From: Serratia nematodiphila DZ0503SBS1
GTDB taxonomy: Bacteria > Pseudomonadota > Gammaproteobacteria > Enterobacterales > Enterobacteriaceae
Length of the DNA: 64,000 bases
Direction: 5' to 3'
Assembly (NCBI RefSeq): GCF_000738675.1
Contig: NZ_JPUX01000001.1
Location: 3,534,001-3,598,000 of the forward strand
The position numbers and the translations under genes are program-made. Position 1 is the first letter of the stretch; each line of letters opens with the position of its first letter. Positions 53,206-62,260 of the stretch are shown here, in pieces. Below the pieces are notes generated by a model. It had not been told where the DNA came from. It made no database searches and was given only the letters and a program-made list of their open reading frames with translations.

Positions 53206-54426
53206 ATGTTTACTCCACTGACACTGCCCAACGGCAGCCGCCTGACCAACCGTTTGGCCAAAGCCGCGTTGGAAGAAAATTTGGCCGATGAAGGCCAACT
53301 GCCCGGCCCCGCGCTATGGCGCTTGTATCGCCACTGGGGTATCGGCGGCGCCGGTCTTATCATCACCGGCAACGTGATGATCGACGGCCGCGCCATGACC
53401 GGACCCGGCGGCGTGGTGCTGGAACAGGATACGCCGCTCGCCTCGTTCGAAACCTGGGCCAAGGCCGCGCGCCAGGAAGGCGCGCAGGTTTGGATGCAGC
53501 TCAGCCACCCGGGCCGCCAGGTAATGGCCGACATGGGCGGCAACGCCTGGGCGCCCTCCGCCATTCCGATGGCCATGGGTAAGTACAGCAAAGCGTTCGC
53601 GCGGCCGGAAGCCATGAGCGAAGCGCAGATTGCCGAGGTGATCGCCCGCTTTGCCGCCAGCGCGCACGCCGCCGAACGGGCCGGGTTTACCGGCGTGCAG
53701 ATCCACGCGGCGCATGGCTACCTGATCTCTCAGTTTTTGTCGCCGCTGGCCAACCAGCGCAGCGATCGTTGGGGGGGCGAGCTGGCGAATCGCGCCCGCC
53801 TGCTGCTGGAGGTGGTGCGCGCGGTGCGCCAGCGGGTCTCGCCAGGTTTTTGCGTGGCGGTAAAGCTCAATTCCGCCGATTTTCAGCGCGGCGGCTTTTC
53901 GCCGGACGAAGCCCGGCAGGTGTTGCTGATGCTCAACGAACTGCCGGTCGATCTGGTGGAGTTATCGGGCGGGAGCTATGAAAGCCCGGCGATGCAGGGC
54001 GAAACGGCAGACGACAGTACCCTGGCGCGTGAAGCCTATTTTCTGACCTTTGCCCGCGATCTCGCCGCAGTAGCCCGCATGCCGGTGATGACCACCGGCG
54101 GCATCACCCGCCCGACGGTGGCGCAACGGGTGCTGAACAGCGGCGTCGCGGTGGTCGGCATCGCCACCGCCATGGCGGAAATTCCCGATCTGCCGCGCCG
54201 CTGGCAAACCGGCGAAGCCCCTCATGCGCTGCCCGCGCCGGTAACATGGCGCGACAAAACGCTGACGCTGCTCGCCCGCATGGCGCTGATCAAACGCCGC
54301 ATGCACGCTCTGAGCCGCGATCGGACGCGCAACGTGCGTTACTCCCCGCTGTGGTCGCTGCTCATCGATCGGTGGCGCACCCGCCGCACTCTGCGGCGCT
54401 ATCATGCCTGGTTACGGCAACGTTAA
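53206..54426 (+). CDS. NADH:flavin oxidoreductase, Old Yellow Enzyme family
   Basis: A 406-residue FMN-dependent ene-reductase-like barrel. It has LTNRLAKAALEENLADEGQL, WMQLSHPGRQVMADMGGNAW (FMN and substrate contacts), VQIHAAHGYLISQFLSPLANQR (His pair), SDRWGGELANRARLL and VMTTGGITRPTVAQRVL. These match the YqjM/2,4-dienoyl-CoA reductase-related group. A basic C-terminal tail (RDRTRNVRYSPLWSLLIDRW) is longer than usual. Probably reduces electrophilic enones. Under MerR control. Confidence 0.9.
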   Translation: MFTPLTLPNGSRLTNRLAKAALEENLADEGQLPGPALWRLYRHWGIGGAGLIITGNVMIDGRAMTGPGGVVLEQDTPLASFETWAKAARQEGAQVWMQLSHPGRQVMADMGGNAWAPSAIPMAMGKYSKAFARPEAMSEAQIAEVIARFAASAHAAERAGFTGVQIHAAHGYLISQFLSPLANQRSDRWGGELANRARLLLEVVRAVRQRVSPGFCVAVKLNSADFQRGGFSPDEARQVLLMLNELPVDLVELSGGSYESPAMQGETADDSTLAREAYFLTFARDLAAVARMPVMTTGGITRPTVAQRVLNSGVAVVGIATAMAEIPDLPRRWQTGEAPHALPAPVTWRDKTLTLLARMALIKRRMHALSRDRTRNVRYSPLWSLLIDRWRTRRTLRRYHAWLRQR

Positions 54427-54474
54427 TGACCGCGGCGCCGGCAGACATGCCGGCACCGCACAAAAATCCCGCTG

Positions 54475-54499
54475 TTTTGATCGCGCTACGTAAAATCTG
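54475..54499 (+). repeat. Polar 25-bp repeat, right copy 2
   Basis: TTTTGATCGCGCTACG then TAAAATCTG, identical to the copy at 33355 in the 25-bp core and in the same orientation; preceded by CAAAAATCCC, which resembles the flank of the left copy. It lies 21.7 kb right of dif. Confidence 0.85.
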
Positions 54500-54602
54500 C
54501 AAGAAATCACCACTCTGGATACTGCGCTTTTAACGCTCGATTGCTTATATTCATCACAAATTTTGTGTATATAACCGCTATAGGACTTAAGGTGGTGAAT
54601 AG

Positions 54603-54656
54603 ATGAAAATAAGCCGCTATTTTCTATTTATGTTATTAATCGGAAATTCACCTTAA
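54603..54656 (+). CDS. Possible leader peptide upstream of dat (17 codons)
   Basis: MKISRYFLFMLLIGNSP then TAA, preceded by AGGTGG 7 bp before ATG. Its 3' end (TTCACCTT) is complementary to the ribosome-binding site, TTAAGGTG, so the RNA could hide its own start. It is hydrophobic and too short to judge by family. Speculative. Confidence 0.35.
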   Translation: MKISRYFLFMLLIGNSP

Positions 54657-54928
54657 TAATAAATGCATTAAAGAAGCAGCCAAAGGAAAGCAGAAAAGGA
54701 TTTTTACGCAATGTTAAAAAAATGTTGTTTTCTGCCGGCAAAACCAACGGTCAACAAATCAACAACATATTGATGAGCCTAAGAAAAAACTAAACAATTC
54801 AAAACAAAATCGGCTATTGAGTCCCAGGCGAAAAAGCCATATATTGGTCGCGCTTTTCACAAGGCAGTTACTTTTCTAATTCATTAATTCAATCGTTGCG
54901 TCTTGAGACCTTCGGTTGTAGGAGAGAT

Positions 54929-56314
54929 ATGATGACGGATAAAGTCCGTATTGATACTTTAGTTGCAAACTCATTAAACGGAAACAATGAAACCTATTTG
55001 GCGCGTCAAGCCGAATTTGAGTCGAATGTTAGGAGTTATCCGCGCAAATTGCCGTTGGCAATTGCGAAAGCCCAGGGCGTTTGGATCACTGATGTTGAGA
55101 ATAATCAATATCTTGATTGCCTGGCCGGGGCGGGAACGTTGGCTCTTGGACATAATCACCCCGACGTCCTGCAAAGCATCCAAAATGTCATTACCAGCGG
55201 CTTGCCGTTACATACTCTCGATCTCACGACCCCGTTGAAAGATCGTTTCTCCGATTACCTGCTCTCTCTGTTGCCTGGCGAAGGCAAAGAGTATTGCCTG
55301 CAGTTCTGCGGCCCGTCCGGCGCCGATGCGGTGGAAGCCGCGCTGAAGCTGGCGAAAAAGCACACCGGCCGTTCCGGCGTGATCAGCTTCTCCGGCGGTT
55401 ATCATGGCATGACCCACGGCGCGCTGTCGGTCACCGGCAACCTGTCGCCGAAGGCGGCGATCAACGGCATGATGCCGGAAGTGCAGTTCATGCCTTATCC
55501 GCATGAATACCGCTGCCCGCTGGGCATCGGCGGTGAAGCCGGCGTCAAGGCGCTGACCTACTACTTCGACAACCTGATCAACGACGTGGAAAGCGGCGTG
55601 CGTAAACCGGCTGCGGTGATCCTGGAAGCCGTTCAGGGCGAAGGCGGTGTTAACCCGGCGCCGGCCGAGTGGCTGCAGCGCATCCGCAAAGTGACCCAGG
55701 AACACGGCATTCTGCTGATCATCGACGAAGTTCAGGCCGGTTTCGCCCGTACGGGCAAGCTGTTCGCCTTCGAACACGCGGGCATCGAGCCGGACATCAT
55801 CGTGATGTCGAAAGCGGTCGGCGGCGGCTTGCCGCTCGCGGTGCTGGGCATCAAAAAAGAGTTCGACGCCTGGGAACCGGGCCACCACACCGGCACCTTC
55901 CGCGGCAACCAGCTGGCGATGGCCACTGGCCTGACCACCCTGCAGTACCTGAAAGAGCATAAGGTCGCCGACAAAGTGGCCGCTCAGGGCGAGTGGCTGA
56001 AAGGCAAGCTGGCCGAGCTGCAGAAACGTTATCCGGTGATCGGCCACGTCCGCGGTCTGGGCCTGATGATCGGCATCGAGATCGTCAAGCCGAACGAAGC
56101 GCAGGATCACATGGGCTGCTACCCGGCCGATGGCGAGCTGTCCGCGCTGCTGCAGAAGAAATGCTTCGAATCCGGTCTGATCCTGGAGCGCGGTGGGCGC
56201 AACGGCTGCGTGCTGCGTCTGCTGCCTTCGCTGCTGATCACCAACGATGAGCTGGGTATTTTCCTGGATAAATTTGAGCAGGCGCTGTTGGCCGCCGGCG
56301 TCAAGCCAGTCTGA
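54929..56314 (+). CDS. dat: Diaminobutyrate--2-oxoglutarate aminotransferase
   Basis: A 461-residue cytoplasmic PLP enzyme (class III aminotransferase) that converts aspartate semialdehyde and glutamate to L-2,4-diaminobutyrate and 2-oxoglutarate. Key stretches: [80 protein letters not shown] (PLP Asp), [16 protein letters not shown] (Schiff-base Lys) and [15 protein letters not shown]. The start is at AGGAGAGAT-ATG (54929, with another ATG 3 bp later). Ten bases separate it from ddc; the two make 1,3-diaminopropane. Confidence 0.93.
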   Translation: MMTDKVRIDTLVANSLNGNNETYLARQAEFESNVRSYPRKLPLAIAKAQGVWITDVENNQYLDCLAGAGTLALGHNHPDVLQSIQNVITSGLPLHTLDLTTPLKDRFSDYLLSLLPGEGKEYCLQFCGPSGADAVEAALKLAKKHTGRSGVISFSGGYHGMTHGALSVTGNLSPKAAINGMMPEVQFMPYPHEYRCPLGIGGEAGVKALTYYFDNLINDVESGVRKPAAVILEAVQGEGGVNPAPAEWLQRIRKVTQEHGILLIIDEVQAGFARTGKLFAFEHAGIEPDIIVMSKAVGGGLPLAVLGIKKEFDAWEPGHHTGTFRGNQLAMATGLTTLQYLKEHKVADKVAAQGEWLKGKLAELQKRYPVIGHVRGLGLMIGIEIVKPNEAQDHMGCYPADGELSALLQKKCFESGLILERGGRNGCVLRLLPSLLITNDELGIFLDKFEQALLAAGVKPV

Positions 56315-56323
56315 GTGGAGCGA

Positions 56324-57802
56324 ATGACCGCGATGTCCAAGTTAAACCCGATTCTGGCTTCCTCGGCGCACAGCGCCGAGGCTTACCGCCAGGCGATCGC
56401 GCAGAGCAGTGAAGCTGTCGTGCAGTGGCTGCAACAGCCCGAGATGTATCAGGGCAAAAGCGTTGCCGAACTGCGCGAGCGCATCCAGCTCGACTTCACC
56501 CCGCAAGGCCTGGGTAACCAGGCGGCGATCGAGCGCGCCATCGAGTACTTTTTGAAAGACAGCCTGTCGGTGCACCACCCGCAGTGCGTGGCGCACCTGC
56601 ACTGCCCGAGCCTGGTGATTAGCCAGGCCGCCGAAGTGCTGATCAACGCCACCAACCAAAGCATGGACTCCTGGGATCAGAGCCCGTCTGCCACGCTGAT
56701 CGAAATGAAATTGATCGAGTGGCTGCGCGCCCAGGTCGGTTACCAGCCCGGCGACGCCGGGGTGTTCACCAGCGGCGGCACCCAGAGCAACCTGATGGGG
56801 CTGATGCTGGCGCGCGATGCGTTCTTCGCGCGTCAGGGCCACTCCGTGCAGCAGGACGGTCTGGTGGGCGATCTGCGCAAGCTGAAAGTGTTCTGTTCTG
56901 AAAACGCCCACTTCTCGGTGCAGAAGAACATGGCGCTGATGGGCCTCGGCTATCAGTCCGTCACCCAGGTGAAAACCGATCGCTTCGCCCGCATGGACGT
57001 GAACGATCTGGCGGAAAAACTGGCGCAGGCGAAGGCCAACGGCGAGCAGGTGATGGCGATCGTCGCCACCGCTGGCACCACCGACGCCGGCGCGATCGAC
57101 CCGCTGCGCGATATCGCGCGGCTGGCGGCGGAGCAGAAAATTTGGGTGCACGTGGATGCGGCCTGGGGCGGCGCGCTGCTGCTCTCCGAGCAGTACCGCG
57201 ACTACCTGGACGGCCTGGAGTTGGTGGACTCTATCACCCTGGACTTCCACAAGCAGTTCTTCCAGACCATCAGCTGCGGCGCCTTCCTGCTGAAAGACGC
57301 GCGCCATTATGAGCTGATGCGCTATCAGGCGGCCTACCTGAACTCCGAGTTCGACGAGGCGCAAGGCGTGCCGAACCTGGTCTCCAAATCGCTGCAGACC
57401 ACCCGCCGCTTCGATGCGTTGAAGCTGTGGATGGGGCTGGAAGCGCTGGGGCAGAAGCAATACGCCGAGATCATCGATCACGGCGTCACGCTGGCGCAAC
57501 AGGTGGCGCGTTACATCGCTGACCAGGAATCACTGGAACTGGTGATGCAGCCGCAGCTGGCCAGCGTGCTGTTCCGTTACCGTCCGGCGCAGCTGGCGGC
57601 GAAAGGCGACGCGGCCGTCGCCCTGTTCAACCAGCGCATTGGTGACGCCTTGCTGGAATCGGGCCGCGCCAACGTCGGCGTGACCGAGTTCGATGGCGTG
57701 ACCTGCCTGAAAATGACGCTGCTGAACCCGATCGTGACGCTGGAAGACATCAAGCTGTTGCTGGCGCTGGTCGAGAAAACCGCACAGCAGCTGCCGGCGT
57801 AA
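56324..57802 (+). CDS. ddc: L-2,4-diaminobutyrate decarboxylase
   Basis: A 492-residue cytoplasmic group II PLP decarboxylase making 1,3-diaminopropane. It has GVFTSGGTQSNLMGLMLARD, the PLP contacts CSENAHFSVQKNMALMGLG and WVHVDAAWGGALLL, and the Lys in DSITLDFHKQFFQTISCGAFL. Start chosen at the ATG at 56324, with GGAG just upstream; a GTG at 56315 and an ATG at 56333 are alternatives. In Serratia and relatives the product is used for polyamine pools and, in some strains, for siderophores such as serratiochelin. Ends at a strong terminator. Confidence 0.93.
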   Translation: MTAMSKLNPILASSAHSAEAYRQAIAQSSEAVVQWLQQPEMYQGKSVAELRERIQLDFTPQGLGNQAAIERAIEYFLKDSLSVHHPQCVAHLHCPSLVISQAAEVLINATNQSMDSWDQSPSATLIEMKLIEWLRAQVGYQPGDAGVFTSGGTQSNLMGLMLARDAFFARQGHSVQQDGLVGDLRKLKVFCSENAHFSVQKNMALMGLGYQSVTQVKTDRFARMDVNDLAEKLAQAKANGEQVMAIVATAGTTDAGAIDPLRDIARLAAEQKIWVHVDAAWGGALLLSEQYRDYLDGLELVDSITLDFHKQFFQTISCGAFLLKDARHYELMRYQAAYLNSEFDEAQGVPNLVSKSLQTTRRFDALKLWMGLEALGQKQYAEIIDHGVTLAQQVARYIADQESLELVMQPQLASVLFRYRPAQLAAKGDAAVALFNQRIGDALLESGRANVGVTEFDGVTCLKMTLLNPIVTLEDIKLLLALVEKTAQQLPA

Positions 57803-57821
57803 CCCTCCGCCACTGCGCATT

Positions 57822-57856
57822 AAAAGCCGATAACGTTTGTTATCGGCTTTTTTATT
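57822..57856 (+). terminator. Intrinsic terminator after ddc
   Basis: AAAAGCCGATAAC-GTTT-GTTATCGGCTTTT, a perfect 13-bp stem followed by a TTT run. Confidence 0.92.
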
Positions 57857-57943
57857 GCCCATCAGAGAACAAGTGGCGCAGCGCTTACGCTGATATACTG
57901 CAGCAAACGCTTTCCCTTATTTCCAGCGCCACAGGATAAACGC

Positions 57944-58867
57944 ATGACCGACCCGGATTTCAACCTGTTGATCGCGCTCGACGCGCTGCTGACGGCGGGC
58001 AGCGTTGCCGGCGCGGCGCGCCGTCTCGGTTTAAGCCCCTCGGCGATGAGCCGCACCCTCAGCCGACTGCGTGCGGCCACCGGCGATCCCCTGCTGGTGC
58101 GCGCCGGCCGTCATATGGTGCTGACGCCCTATGCCGAAACGCTGTGCGAGCGGGCGCGGCACGCGACGTTCGAAGCGCGCGCTGTGTTGCGCCCGGCGCA
58201 GGGAGCATTGGATCCCGCCGCGCTGGATCGTACCTTCACGCTGCGCGCCAATGACGGCTTCGTCGAGGCCTTCGGCCCGGCGCTGATCGCCGCCGCTGCC
58301 GAACAGGCGCCGCGGGCGCGGTTGCGCTTTGCGCCCAAGCCGGAGAAAAGCGACCGCCCCCTGCGTGAAGGGCTGGTCGATCTGGAGATCGGCGTGCTGG
58401 GTGACATGGGCCCGGAAATCCGCCTGCAAGCGCTGTTCCGCGATCGCTTCGTCGGTGTGATGAGAACCGCACATCCGCTGGCGCAGCAGCGCGAGATCGG
58501 CGCCGCCGACTACGCCGCCTGCGGCCACGTGGTGGCCTCGCGCAGCGGGCGCATCCTCGGGCCGGTAGACGCCGCGCTGGCGGAGCTGGGGCTGGCACGC
58601 CATATCGCCGCCGTGGTGCCGAGCTTTCCGGCCGCGCTGGCGGTGGCGCAAGCCTCGAACCTGTTGGCGTTGCTGCCCGCCTCTTTCCTGCAGGCTCAAC
58701 CTGCCGATGGCCCGCTGCGCGTCTTCGAGCTGCCGGTAAGAACGCCGCCCATCACCGTCTCGCAGATGTGGCATCCGCGCCTGGACGCCGAGGCGGATCA
58801 CCGCTGGCTGCGGCAGCTACTGCTGACGGTCTGCCGCCAACGCGTGCAGGAACCGCTTTGCCAATAG
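57944..58867 (+). CDS. LysR-family transcriptional regulator
   Basis: A 307-residue LTTR. The HTH is LLIALDALLTAGSVAGAARRLGLSPSAMSRTL; FTLRANDGFVEAFGPALIAAA opens the ligand domain. The HTH style (ALDALL...SAMSRTLSRLR) is of the NodD/PcaQ-like subgroup often acting on a nearby efflux gene. No divergent partner is adjacent; upstream is the ddc terminator, downstream the dipeptidase gene. Its stop codon overlaps a matS site. Confidence 0.88.
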   Translation: MTDPDFNLLIALDALLTAGSVAGAARRLGLSPSAMSRTLSRLRAATGDPLLVRAGRHMVLTPYAETLCERARHATFEARAVLRPAQGALDPAALDRTFTLRANDGFVEAFGPALIAAAAEQAPRARLRFAPKPEKSDRPLREGLVDLEIGVLGDMGPEIRLQALFRDRFVGVMRTAHPLAQQREIGAADYAACGHVVASRSGRILGPVDAALAELGLARHIAAVVPSFPAALAVAQASNLLALLPASFLQAQPADGPLRVFELPVRTPPITVSQMWHPRLDAEADHRWLRQLLLTVCRQRVQEPLCQ

Positions 58868-58879
58868 TGACAATGTCAC
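58867..58879. other. matS: matS site (MatP-binding)
   Basis: GTGACAATGTCAC, exact match to the consensus, 26 kb right of dif. It begins in the last base of the LysR stop codon. Confidence 0.85.
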
Positions 58880-59002
58880 TAAATTTTGCCCTGCTGATGT
58901 CGAGTGCTCCAGCCGACGGCAAACCCCCATAGCCTGAGGGTTGTTCCCCCTCGCGCGATGGGAGAACATAGCATTCACGATGCCTGACTCAGTGAAACAC
59001 CC

Positions 59003-60052
59003 ATGACGCTTCCCCCTCTCTGGCCGGTGTTCGACGGCCATAACGATCTGCTGCTCAACCTGTGGCTGCAGCATGACGACGATCCGGTCGCCGCCTTTTA
59101 TTCCCGCGTCACGCCGGGCCACCTCGATTTCTCCCGCATGCAGCGCGGCGGATTCTGCGGCGGGCTGTTCGCGGTATTTATTCCCCCGGTCAGCTATATC
59201 GCCCAGATGCGTAATCAAACGCCGGAGGAGGCGCAGGCCGCCTTCGATCCGCTGGCGATCGCCGAACGGCAGATCGCTATCCTTTATCAGCTGGAACAGG
59301 CTTCCCAGGGGTGGCTGCGCATCTGCCGTACCGCCGCCGAGATAGAACAATGCCGCCTCAACCGGCAAATTGCCGCGGTGCTGCATATCGAAGGCGCCGG
59401 CATGATCGATGCGGAGCTGACGCAGTTGGAGGCCTTCTACCGGCTGGGCGTGCGCAGCATCGGGCCATTCTGGAATCTGCCGAACGCCTTCGGCACCGGC
59501 GTCAGCGGGCCGTTCCCCGGCTCCCCCGATACCGGCCCCGGCCTGACGCCGGCCGGCGAGGCGCTGCTCCGCGCCTGCAACCAGCGCCGCATCATGATCG
59601 ACGTCTCGCACATGAACGAGAAAACCTTCTGGCAAACCGCCGCGCTGAGCCGCGCACCGCTGGTCGCCACCCACTCCAACGTCCACGCCCTCTGCCCGCA
59701 GCCGCGCAACCTGACCGACGCGCAGCTGGAGGCCATCGCCCAGAGCGGCGGGATAGTCGGCGTCAATTTCGGCACCGCCTTCCTGCGCGCTGACGGCAAA
59801 CGTGACAGTGCAACGACCGACCTAACAGAAATTGTTAAACACGTTGAGTATTTGATCGCTAAACTTGGTGAAGATCGCGTGGGATTTGGCTCTGATTTTG
59901 ACGGGGTCAACGTACCGCAACCGTTGGAGGACGCCGCCGGCCTGCCGCGCCTGACGCAAGCGCTGGCGCAGGCCGGGTTCGATAACCGGCTGCTGGAGAA
60001 GCTGACCTGGCGCAACTGGCTGAACGCGCTCGCCGCCACCTGGGGTGAATAA
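59003..60052 (+). CDS. Membrane dipeptidase (renal dipeptidase family, M19)
   Basis: A 349-residue zinc metallopeptidase. Metal ligands: the HxD in VFDGHNDLLL, Glu in LHIEGAGM, His in DVSHMNEKTF and His in ATHSNVHAL; GFGSDFDGVNVPQ gives the final Asp. It has no signal peptide, so it is likely cytoplasmic despite the family name. It lies 117 bp upstream of pqqA on the same strand. M19 peptidases are recurrently found beside pqq genes and may trim the PqqA product or salvage peptides, but this role is inferred from position. Confidence 0.88.
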   Translation: MTLPPLWPVFDGHNDLLLNLWLQHDDDPVAAFYSRVTPGHLDFSRMQRGGFCGGLFAVFIPPVSYIAQMRNQTPEEAQAAFDPLAIAERQIAILYQLEQASQGWLRICRTAAEIEQCRLNRQIAAVLHIEGAGMIDAELTQLEAFYRLGVRSIGPFWNLPNAFGTGVSGPFPGSPDTGPGLTPAGEALLRACNQRRIMIDVSHMNEKTFWQTAALSRAPLVATHSNVHALCPQPRNLTDAQLEAIAQSGGIVGVNFGTAFLRADGKRDSATTDLTEIVKHVEYLIAKLGEDRVGFGSDFDGVNVPQPLEDAAGLPRLTQALAQAGFDNRLLEKLTWRNWLNALAATWGE

Positions 60053-60169
60053 CCCGGTTACGCTTTAAAGGTTGCGATCTTCGTCACATTTCGCCAACAT
60101 TGGGCCGGCCTAATGCGAAAATTTCTCATTGGGCTCGAACTATCACGATGCATGTAAAGGAGCACCGCT

Positions 60170-60247
60170 ATGACTACCTGGACTAAACCTGAGTTTGTTG
60201 ACCTGCGTCTGGGGCTGGAAGTGACGCTGTACATTTCCAACCGTTAA
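60170..60247 (+). CDS. pqqA: PQQ precursor peptide
   Basis: A 25-residue ribosomal peptide, too short for ordinary gene finding, with an AAAGGAGC ribosome-binding site 7 bp upstream. Residues [16 protein letters not shown] carry the conserved Glu and Tyr (E-x3-Y) whose side chains are joined to make the PQQ skeleton. Very similar to Klebsiella PqqA with a two-residue longer N-terminus. First gene of the pqq operon, followed by an attenuator-like hairpin. Confidence 0.95.
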   Translation: MTTWTKPEFVDLRLGLEVTLYISNR

Positions 60248-60256
60248 TCGCCCGTC

Positions 60257-60287
60257 TGCCCGCCTTTCGCGCGGGCATTTCTTTCCC
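60257..60287 (+). terminator. Partial terminator between pqqA and pqqB
   Basis: TGCCCGC pairs with GCGGGCA across a 7-nt loop, then TTTCTTTCCC. A leaky terminator here would give more pqqA than pqqB-F message, the stoichiometry expected since PqqA is the substrate. Confidence 0.65.
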
Positions 60288-60305
60288 TTTTCTTCTGGTT
60301 TAGAC

Positions 60306-61217
60306 ATGCAGATAAAAGTTCTCGGCTCGGCAGCGGGCGGCGGCTTTCCCCAGTGGAATTGCAACTGCGACAACTGCCGCGGCGTTCGCGACCACAGCAT
60401 CACCGCCACGCGCCGCACGCAGTCTTCCATCGCCGTCAGCGATGACGGTAAAAACTGGGTGCTGTGCAACGTTTCCCCGGACATTTGCCATCAGTTGCTG
60501 GCCTCGCCCGAATTGAACAATCCCGACGTGCTGCGCGGCACCGGCATCGGCGCGATCGTGCTGACCGACAGCCAGATCGATCACTGCGCGGGCTTGCTCA
60601 ATTTGCGTGAGGGCTGCCCGCACCACGTCTGGTGCACCCCTGAATTGCATGACGATCTCAGCACCGGTTTCCCAGTGTTTCCCATGCTCTCTCACTGGAA
60701 CGGCGGGTTGATTCATCACCCGGTAACGCCCGGCGAACCGTTCCGCACGGCGGTCTGTCCAAGCGTGCGCTTCACCGCCATTCCGCTGCTCAGCAACGCG
60801 CCGCCCTATTCGCCGTACCGCGATCGCCCGCTGCCGGGCCACAACGTGGCGCTGTTTATCGAAGATACCGCGCGCGGGGCCGGTCTGCTGTACGCACCGG
60901 GCCTGGGTGAGCCGGACGAGGCCTTGATGCCCTGGCTGCGCCGGGCGGATTGCCTGCTGATCGACGGCACGCTGTGGCGCGACAACGAGCTGGCCAACGC
61001 CGGCGTGGGGCGCAATACCGGCAAGGACATGGGGCACCTGGCGCTGGCGGAAGAGCACGGGCTGGCGGCCCTGCTCAGCGCCTTGCCCGCCAAACGCAAG
61101 ATCCTGATCCACATTAACAATACCAACCCGATCCTCAATGAAGACTCCGCGGAACGGCAGAGCCTGACCGCCGCCGGCATCGAAGTGAGCTGGGACGGCA
61201 TGAATATCGAACTGTAG
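60306..61217 (+). CDS. pqqB: PQQ biosynthesis protein PqqB (metallo-beta-lactamase fold hydroxylase)
   Basis: A 303-residue cytoplasmic protein. It starts with [21 protein letters not shown], the structural Cys cluster of PqqB, and has the beta-lactamase-fold core [18 protein letters not shown] and the HxNNTNPIL end. PqqB hydroxylates the tyrosine-derived ring of the PqqA dipeptide product. Starts 58 bp after pqqA. Normal family length. Confidence 0.95.
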   Translation: MQIKVLGSAAGGGFPQWNCNCDNCRGVRDHSITATRRTQSSIAVSDDGKNWVLCNVSPDICHQLLASPELNNPDVLRGTGIGAIVLTDSQIDHCAGLLNLREGCPHHVWCTPELHDDLSTGFPVFPMLSHWNGGLIHHPVTPGEPFRTAVCPSVRFTAIPLLSNAPPYSPYRDRPLPGHNVALFIEDTARGAGLLYAPGLGEPDEALMPWLRRADCLLIDGTLWRDNELANAGVGRNTGKDMGHLALAEEHGLAALLSALPAKRKILIHINNTNPILNEDSAERQSLTAAGIEVSWDGMNIEL

Positions 61218-61226
61218 GGAATCGCC

Positions 61227-61982
61227 ATGACGCAACCACGCCCCCTGACGCCGCAGGCATTTGAAGCGGCGCTGCGCGCCAAAGGCGCTTATTATCATAT
61301 CCATCACCCGTATCACATCGCGATGCACAACGGCGAAGCGACCCGCGAGCAGATCCAGGGCTGGGTGGCCAACCGCTTCTACTACCAGACCAGCATTCCG
61401 ATCAAGGATGCGGCGATCATGGCCAACTGCCCGCAGCCGGAAACCCGCCGTAAATGGGTGCAGCGCATCCTGGATCACGACGGCTACGGCGGCAGCGAAG
61501 GCGGCATCGAGGCCTGGCTGCGCCTCGGCGAGGCCGTCGGCCTGCAGCGCGACGCCCTGCTTTCTGAACAGCTGGTGCTGCCCGGCGTGCGCTTTGCGGT
61601 GGACGCCTACGTCAACTTCGCGCGCCGCGCCTGCTGGCAGGAAGCCGCCTGCAGCTCGCTGACCGAACTGTTCGCGCCGCAGATCCACCAGTCGCGCCTC
61701 GACAGCTGGCCGCAGCACTATCCGTGGATCGACGCCGCCGGTTACGACTATTTCCGCAGCCGCCTCGGCCAGGCCAACCGCGACGTGGAACAAGGCCTGG
61801 CGCTGGCGCTGGACTATTGCGATACCGTTGAAAAGCAGCAGCGGATGCTGGAGATCCTGCAGTTCAAGCTGGACATTCTGTGGAGCATGCTGGACGCCAT
61901 GAGCATGGCCTACACCCTGAACCGCCCGCCTTACTACAGCGTGACCGCCGCGCGGGTCTGGCACAACCAGAGGCTGGTGTAA
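61227..61982 (+). CDS. pqqC: Pyrroloquinoline-quinone synthase PqqC
   Basis: A 251-residue TENA/THI-4-like helical oxidase carrying out the last ring-closing, eight-electron oxidation of AHQQ to PQQ. Family stretches: [67 protein letters not shown] and [19 protein letters not shown]. It starts 9 bp after pqqB and overlaps pqqD by one base (TAATG). Confidence 0.95.
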   Translation: MTQPRPLTPQAFEAALRAKGAYYHIHHPYHIAMHNGEATREQIQGWVANRFYYQTSIPIKDAAIMANCPQPETRRKWVQRILDHDGYGGSEGGIEAWLRLGEAVGLQRDALLSEQLVLPGVRFAVDAYVNFARRACWQEAACSSLTELFAPQIHQSRLDSWPQHYPWIDAAGYDYFRSRLGQANRDVEQGLALALDYCDTVEKQQRMLEILQFKLDILWSMLDAMSMAYTLNRPPYYSVTAARVWHNQRLV

Positions 61983-62260
61983 TGACGCTGAATCCTGAAC
62001 ACACCCCCGTCTTCCGCCGCGGCTACCGCCTGCAATGGGAGCCGGTGCAAAACAGCCACGTGATCCTCTACCCGGAGGGCATGGCCAAGCTGAACGACAG
62101 CGCCGCCGCCATCTTGCAGCTGGTCGACGGCCACACCACGCTGAACGGCATCATCGCGCAGCTGAACGCCCGCTTCCCCGGCGCCGAAGGGTTGGCGGAC
62201 GACGTGCTGGAATTTTTCCAGCGCGCCTACGAACAAAAATGGGTGACCTTCCGTGACTGA
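61982..62260 (+). CDS. pqqD: PqqA-binding protein PqqD
   Basis: A 92-residue winged-helix RRE peptide chaperone that carries PqqA to PqqE. It contains [21 protein letters not shown] and [20 protein letters not shown]. The start shares an A with the pqqC stop; the end overlaps pqqE by 8 bp, so translation of all three is coupled. Confidence 0.95.
   Translation: MTLNPEHTPVFRRGYRLQWEPVQNSHVILYPEGMAKLNDSAAAILQLVDGHTTLNGIIAQLNARFPGAEGLADDVLEFFQRAYEQKWVTFRD

Larger units (their letters stand above)
54427..54928. other. 502-bp AT-rich region upstream of dat
   Basis: No long open frame. It holds, in order, the third copy of the polar repeat (54475-54499), a 17-codon open frame with a good ribosome-binding site (54603-54656), and about 270 bp of AT-rich sequence up to the dat start, which must contain its promoter and a long leader. 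Confidence 0.5.
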
